Origin: Mycobacterium spongiae | GTDB taxonomy: Bacteria > Actinomycetota > Actinomycetes > Mycobacteriales > Mycobacteriaceae | Direction: 5' to 3' | NCBI RefSeq assembly: GCF_018278905.1 | Contig: NZ_CP046600.1 | Location: 4,836,001 to 4,900,000 of the forward strand | Length of the DNA stretch: 64,000 nucleotides | Shown: in pieces, positions 60,733-64,000 of the stretch | Layout: every line of letters starts with the position of its first letter | Position numbering within the stretch: position 1 is the stretch's first letter | Program-made: the position numbers and the translations under genes | Notes under the pieces: model-generated | What the model was told of the DNA's origin: nothing | Databases searched by the model: none | What the model saw: the letters and a program-made list of their open reading frames with translations, nothing else

Positions 60733-61851
60733 GTGAGCGCAGTCCTTGCCCCAGATTCCGGACCGGACGCAGGCGCAATCTGGCATCACGGCGATCCGCT
60801 GGGTGAACAGCGCGCGGCCGAAACCGATGCCGTTGTGGTGGACCGGTCCCACCGTTGCGTGCTCACCCTGACCGGCAGCGATCGACAGACCTGGCTGCAC
60901 AACATTTCCACACAACACGTCAGCGATCTTCCCGAGGGCGCGAGCACCCAGAACCTGAGCCTTGATGGGCAGGGCCGGGTCGAAGATCACTGGATACAGT
61001 CCGAGCTGGGTGGCACGACGTATCTCGACACCGAGCCGTGGCGCGGTGTGCCGCTGCTGAACTACCTACGCAAGATGGTCTTTTGGTCGGAGGTCACTCC
61101 CGAGCCGGCTGATATGGCGGTGTTGTCACTGGTGGGGCCGCGATTGGCAGACCAGTCGATGCTCGGCGTGCTGGGTCTGGATGCACTGCCTGCCGACTCG
61201 ATGGCCGTGCCGATCCCTGCGCGCGACGGCTTTGTGCGCCGGATGCCGGCGGGTGGGGCCGACCACATCGAGCTCGATCTGGTGGTCCCTAGCGGCGATT
61301 CGGCCGATTGGCAGGCTGCCCTGGGACGAGCGGGCGTGCGCCCAGCCGGACTGTGGGCCTACGAAGCTCATCGAGTCACTCACCGAGTGCCGGCCCGACG
61401 CCCGCGACTGGGCGTCGACACCGACGAACGCACGATTCCCCACGAAGTCGGATGGATTGGCGACCCCGGCGAGGGTGCCGTCCACCTGGAAAAGGGCTGC
61501 TATCGCGGGCAAGAAACGGTTGCGCGGGTGCACAATCTGGGCAAGCCGCCGCGGATGCTGGTGCTGTTGCACCTCGATGGCTCCACGGAGCGGCCGTCCA
61601 CAGGTGACGTGGTGTTGGCCGGCGGCCGCACGGTCGGACGACTCGGAACGGTGGTCGAGCACGTGGACCTGGGACCGGTGGCACTGGCCTTGCTCAAGCG
61701 GGGTGTGCCGGCTGACACCGAGCTGGTCGTGGGTCCAGACGCCGAAGTCGCCCAAGTCGCCGCCGTAATCGACGCCGAGTCCCTACCGCCCGCGTACGAG
61801 GTGGGCGCCGGTCGGCAGGCCGTTGACCGGCTACGAAGCGGCAACCGCTGA
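60733..61851 (+). CDS. ygfZ: YgfZ/GcvT-domain folate-binding protein (Rv0811c-like)
   Basis: 372 residues from a GTG at 60733. The family signature KGCYRGQETVAR is present (K-G-C-Y-x-G-Q-E), with VLTLTGSDRQTWLHNISTQ in the GcvT-like N-terminal domain. YgfZ proteins bind tetrahydrofolate and help assemble or repair Fe-S clusters. Divergent from pabC, so two folate-linked genes share the repeat-filled promoter region. Confidence 0.92.
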   Translation: MSAVLAPDSGPDAGAIWHHGDPLGEQRAAETDAVVVDRSHRCVLTLTGSDRQTWLHNISTQHVSDLPEGASTQNLSLDGQGRVEDHWIQSELGGTTYLDTEPWRGVPLLNYLRKMVFWSEVTPEPADMAVLSLVGPRLADQSMLGVLGLDALPADSMAVPIPARDGFVRRMPAGGADHIELDLVVPSGDSADWQAALGRAGVRPAGLWAYEAHRVTHRVPARRPRLGVDTDERTIPHEVGWIGDPGEGAVHLEKGCYRGQETVARVHNLGKPPRMLVLLHLDGSTERPSTGDVVLAGGRTVGRLGTVVEHVDLGPVALALLKRGVPADTELVVGPDAEVAQVAAVIDAESLPPAYEVGAGRQAVDRLRSGNR

Positions 61852-61948
61852 CTTCCAGCGAAGGGCGCGGGCGGCCGGCAGGGCGCACCAACACCCGACC
61901 GCGCGGCACGGTAAACTGTCGGCAGGACACTACTGACACCAAGAGATC

Positions 61949-61975
61949 GGAGCCGCCTACGTGTTAGGCCGCTCC
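61949..61975 (+). other. Leader hairpin upstream of the DUF3073 gene
   Basis: GGAGCCGCCTA and TAGGCCGCTCC form an 11-bp stem with one mismatch and loop CGTGT, followed by GTTATTTTCG. It could be a terminator of ygfZ or a 5' UTR structure for the gene at 62001. Confidence 0.5.
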
Positions 61976-62000
61976 GTTATTTTCGCGAGGGGGTTCCCCC

Positions 62001-62186
62001 ATGGGCCGCGGCCGGGCTAAGGCAAAGCAGACCAAGGTTGCACGAGAACTGAAATACAGCTCCCCGCAGACCGACTTCCAGCGGCTTCAGCGCGAGCTGT
62101 CGGGTACAGGTCCCGGCGACTCCGACGAGTTGGACGGTGACACCTCCGACCCGTCCCCGAACCGCGAGGACGACTGGCGTCCCTAG
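62001..62186 (+). CDS. DUF3073 small protein (Rv0810c-like)
   Basis: 61 residues: MGRGRAKAKQTKVARELKYS, then TDFQRLQREL and an acidic, Pro/Ser-rich tail ending EDDWRP. The basic start and acidic end are the hallmark of actinobacterial DUF3073. AGGGGG precedes the ATG. Function unknown; the basic part could bind nucleic acid. Confidence 0.9.
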   Translation: MGRGRAKAKQTKVARELKYSSPQTDFQRLQRELSGTGPGDSDELDGDTSDPSPNREDDWRP

Positions 62187-62271
62187 AAACCCACCGCGGC
62201 CGTGCGTTGCGGCGCGATAGGCCCGCAAGCACTTCGCAGGCACGGTAGCCGCTTCCGGTGAGGCCGGGCTC

Positions 62272-63366
62272 TTAGAATCTCGGGTGCAGCCCAACCAGTT
62301 TGGCGCGTGGGCCCTCTTTGCCGCCTTTACACACGGTTCCCAGGACCCAACAGTCCAGGTGTCGTGCGGTCAGGATTGCCAAGGCGCGGTCGGTGTCTTC
62401 GGGAGCAACGACGGCAACCATGCCGACGCCCATATTGAACGTCTTTTCCATTTCCGCGCGATTGACGCGGCCGCGCTGGGCGATCATGGAAAACACCGGC
62501 GCGGGCGTCCAGGTACCGCGGTCGATCTCGGCGACCAGGCCATGAGGAATGACCCGCTGCAAGTTGCCGGCCAACCCGCCGCCGGTGACGTGGCAAAACG
62601 TACGGACCTGGGTTTCGGCCGTCAGCGCCAGACAGTCTTTGGCGTAGATCCGTGTGGGCTCCAGCAACTCTTCGCCCAGCGTGCGACCGAACTCCTCCAC
62701 GTAACCTGCGAGGTTCATCCGGTCGATCTCCAGCAACACCTTGCGGACCAGCGAGTACCCGTTGGAGTGCAGACCAGAGGAGCCCATCGCGATGATGACG
62801 TCGCCGGGTTTGACGCGTTCGGGCCCCAGCACGTCGTCCGCCTCGACGACACCGACGCCCGTAGCGGAGATGTCGTAGTGGTCGGGCTCGATCAGACCGG
62901 GGTGCTCCGCGGTTTCACCGCCCAGCAGGGCGCAGCCCGCGCGGGCGCAGCCTTCGGCGATGCCGGCGACGATCGCGTTGAGCCGTTCCGGCACGATCCG
63001 GCCGACGGCGATGTAATCCAGGAGGAACAGCGGCTCCGCCCCGCAAACGACCAGATCGTCAACCACCATCGCGACCAGGTCGAGGCCGACGGTGTCGTGC
63101 TTATCCATTGCCTGCGCGACCGCGAGTTTGGTCCCGACGCCGTCACTGGATGCGGCCAGCAGCGGTTCGCGGTAATCGCTTCGCAGCGCGAACAATCCAG
63201 CGAAGCCGCCCAAGCCACCGCGCACCTCCGGTCGGGTGGCCTTCGACACGAGCGGCTTGAACAGGTCGATAGCCCGGTCACCGGCTTCGATGTCGACCCC
63301 GGCCGACGCGTAGGTGATGCCCCGACTACCTGGGCCTTTCCCGGGGCTCTTCGCGAGATCTGTCAT
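62272..63366 (-). CDS. purM: Phosphoribosylformylglycinamidine cyclo-ligase PurM
   Basis: 364 residues from the ATG at 63366. AIR synthetase motifs: GITYASAGVDIEAGDRAIDL, LAASSDGVGTKLAVAQ, DLVAMVVDDLVVCGAEPLFL, ALLGGETAEHPG, and HVTGGGLAGNLQRVIP. It makes aminoimidazole ribonucleotide in purine synthesis. It follows purF on the same strand by 116 bases, the usual mycobacterial order. Confidence 0.95.
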   Translation of the reverse strand: MTDLAKSPGKGPGSRGITYASAGVDIEAGDRAIDLFKPLVSKATRPEVRGGLGGFAGLFALRSDYREPLLAASSDGVGTKLAVAQAMDKHDTVGLDLVAMVVDDLVVCGAEPLFLLDYIAVGRIVPERLNAIVAGIAEGCARAGCALLGGETAEHPGLIEPDHYDISATGVGVVEADDVLGPERVKPGDVIIAMGSSGLHSNGYSLVRKVLLEIDRMNLAGYVEEFGRTLGEELLEPTRIYAKDCLALTAETQVRTFCHVTGGGLAGNLQRVIPHGLVAEIDRGTWTPAPVFSMIAQRGRVNRAEMEKTFNMGVGMVAVVAPEDTDRALAILTARHLDCWVLGTVCKGGKEGPRAKLVGLHPRF

Positions 63367-63482
63367 CGCGATAAAGGCTACCGGGCGGGACGCACGGCCG
63401 GTATCACCAACCGGTGCAGTCATACCGAGCACCTAAGAGAGCCGCCGGCCAAGAAGCGCGTCCGGTGCAGGCGGGTACCTCG

Positions 63483-64000
63483 TCAGCCCCTGATCGGGAC
63501 TTCATCGGCCGCGAGATCGCCCAGGGTGGCCCCGCGTGCCGTTGTGGCAAGCATGTGCTCGATGACGTTCTTGCCCAGCGCGGTCTCACTGGGCAGCTCG
63601 ATCGGATACGTGCCATCGAAGCAGGCGGCACACAGCCTCGTCACCGGTTGCTCGGTAGCGGCGATCAAACCGCGTAGCGAGAGGTACCCGAGGGTGTCGG
63701 CATTAATGGCGTGGCGCACCGCCTCCAGCATCTCGCCCTCGTCCTCAACGGCGTTGGCGATCAACTCGGCGGGCGACGGGAAATCGATGCCGTAGAAGCA
63801 CGGCCACTTCACCGGCGGCGACGCAATGCGCACGTGCACCTCCACCGCACCGGCTTCGCGCAACATTCGCACCAGGGCGCGCTGAGTATTGCCTCGCACG
63901 ATCGAGTCGTCGACCACGATGAGTCGCTTGCCGCGGATCACCTCTTTGAGCGGGTTCAGCTTCAACCGGATCCCGAGCTGACGGATGGTTTGCGACGGCT
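63483..64000 (-). CDS. purF: Amidophosphoribosyltransferase PurF, 3' part
   Basis: The C-terminal ~172 residues; the gene runs off the right edge. QLGIRLKLNPLKEVIRGKRL then IVVDDSIVRGNTQRALV is the PRPP-binding site of the type I phosphoribosyltransferase domain. CAACFDGTYPIELPSE near the end matches the family. It catalyses the first committed step of purine synthesis. The N-terminal glutaminase domain is outside the window. Confidence 0.95.
   Translation of the reverse strand, partial: PSQTIRQLGIRLKLNPLKEVIRGKRLIVVDDSIVRGNTQRALVRMLREAGAVEVHVRIASPPVKWPCFYGIDFPSPAELIANAVEDEGEMLEAVRHAINADTLGYLSLRGLIAATEQPVTRLCAACFDGTYPIELPSETALGKNVIEHMLATTARGATLGDLAADEVPIRG

Noticed and set aside
62284..63795. 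503-residue plus-strand frame over purM and purF
   Set aside because: Antisense shadow; both purM and purF are clear on the minus strand.

Overview
This is chromosomal DNA from a slow-growing Mycobacterium related to the M. tuberculosis/M. kansasii/M. marinum group. The evidence is high-GC coding sequence, five PE_PGRS genes, mycothiol synthase, DesA1, LmeA, and a right half that follows, in reverse, the M. tuberculosis order Rv0831c to Rv0808 (numbering recalled, not searched).

Layout. (1) 1-8.5 kb: the right part of an integrative element of actinobacterial AICE type. It carries an open-ended type IIG restriction-modification gene, a divergent adenine methyltransferase, a GntR regulator, an FtsK/TraB-like translocase, an excisionase and a frameshifted tyrosine integrase that abuts tRNA-Phe. 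The other end lies outside the window. (2) 8.5-9.0 kb: tRNA-Phe, -Asp and -Glu on the minus strand and tRNA-Lys on the plus strand. (3) 9-14 kb: accessory and probable defence genes, namely HicAB, a NACHT NTPase with a glycine-rich membrane tail, a frameshifted small HTH gene, a Cys-rich protein and a DUF2510/DUF4352 membrane protein. (4) 14.5-38.3 kb: five PE_PGRS genes, four in tandem on the minus strand and one divergent. They share a duplicated promoter block and decayed IS3-family sequence, and two of them have an almost identical 1-kb 3' end. (5) 38.9-39.85 kb: relics of an IS21-type element. (6) 39.9-64 kb: conserved mycobacterial core.

In the core, KmtR and a His-rich peptide suggest Ni/Co handling. 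TetR/MpaB and DesA1 follow, then Dus, an LCP ligase, and PhoY2/PhoT/PstS for phosphate. MshD makes mycothiol and sits in an overlapping pair with a GlnR-like regulator. LmeA and ThiX precede CysA2-SseC2 sulfur-transfer genes, which are headed by a poly-cysteine leader ORF. Next come a nitrobindin-like protein, a DUF169 protein and a second His-rich protein separated by two Zur-like boxes, PabC, YgfZ, a DUF3073 protein, PurM and the end of PurF.

Most notable: the NACHT-membrane neighbourhood, the Zur-box His-rich gene, the poly-Cys attenuator, the two-methyltransferase RM module on the mobile element, and the mosaic PE_PGRS array. All function calls come from reading motifs; no search was run.
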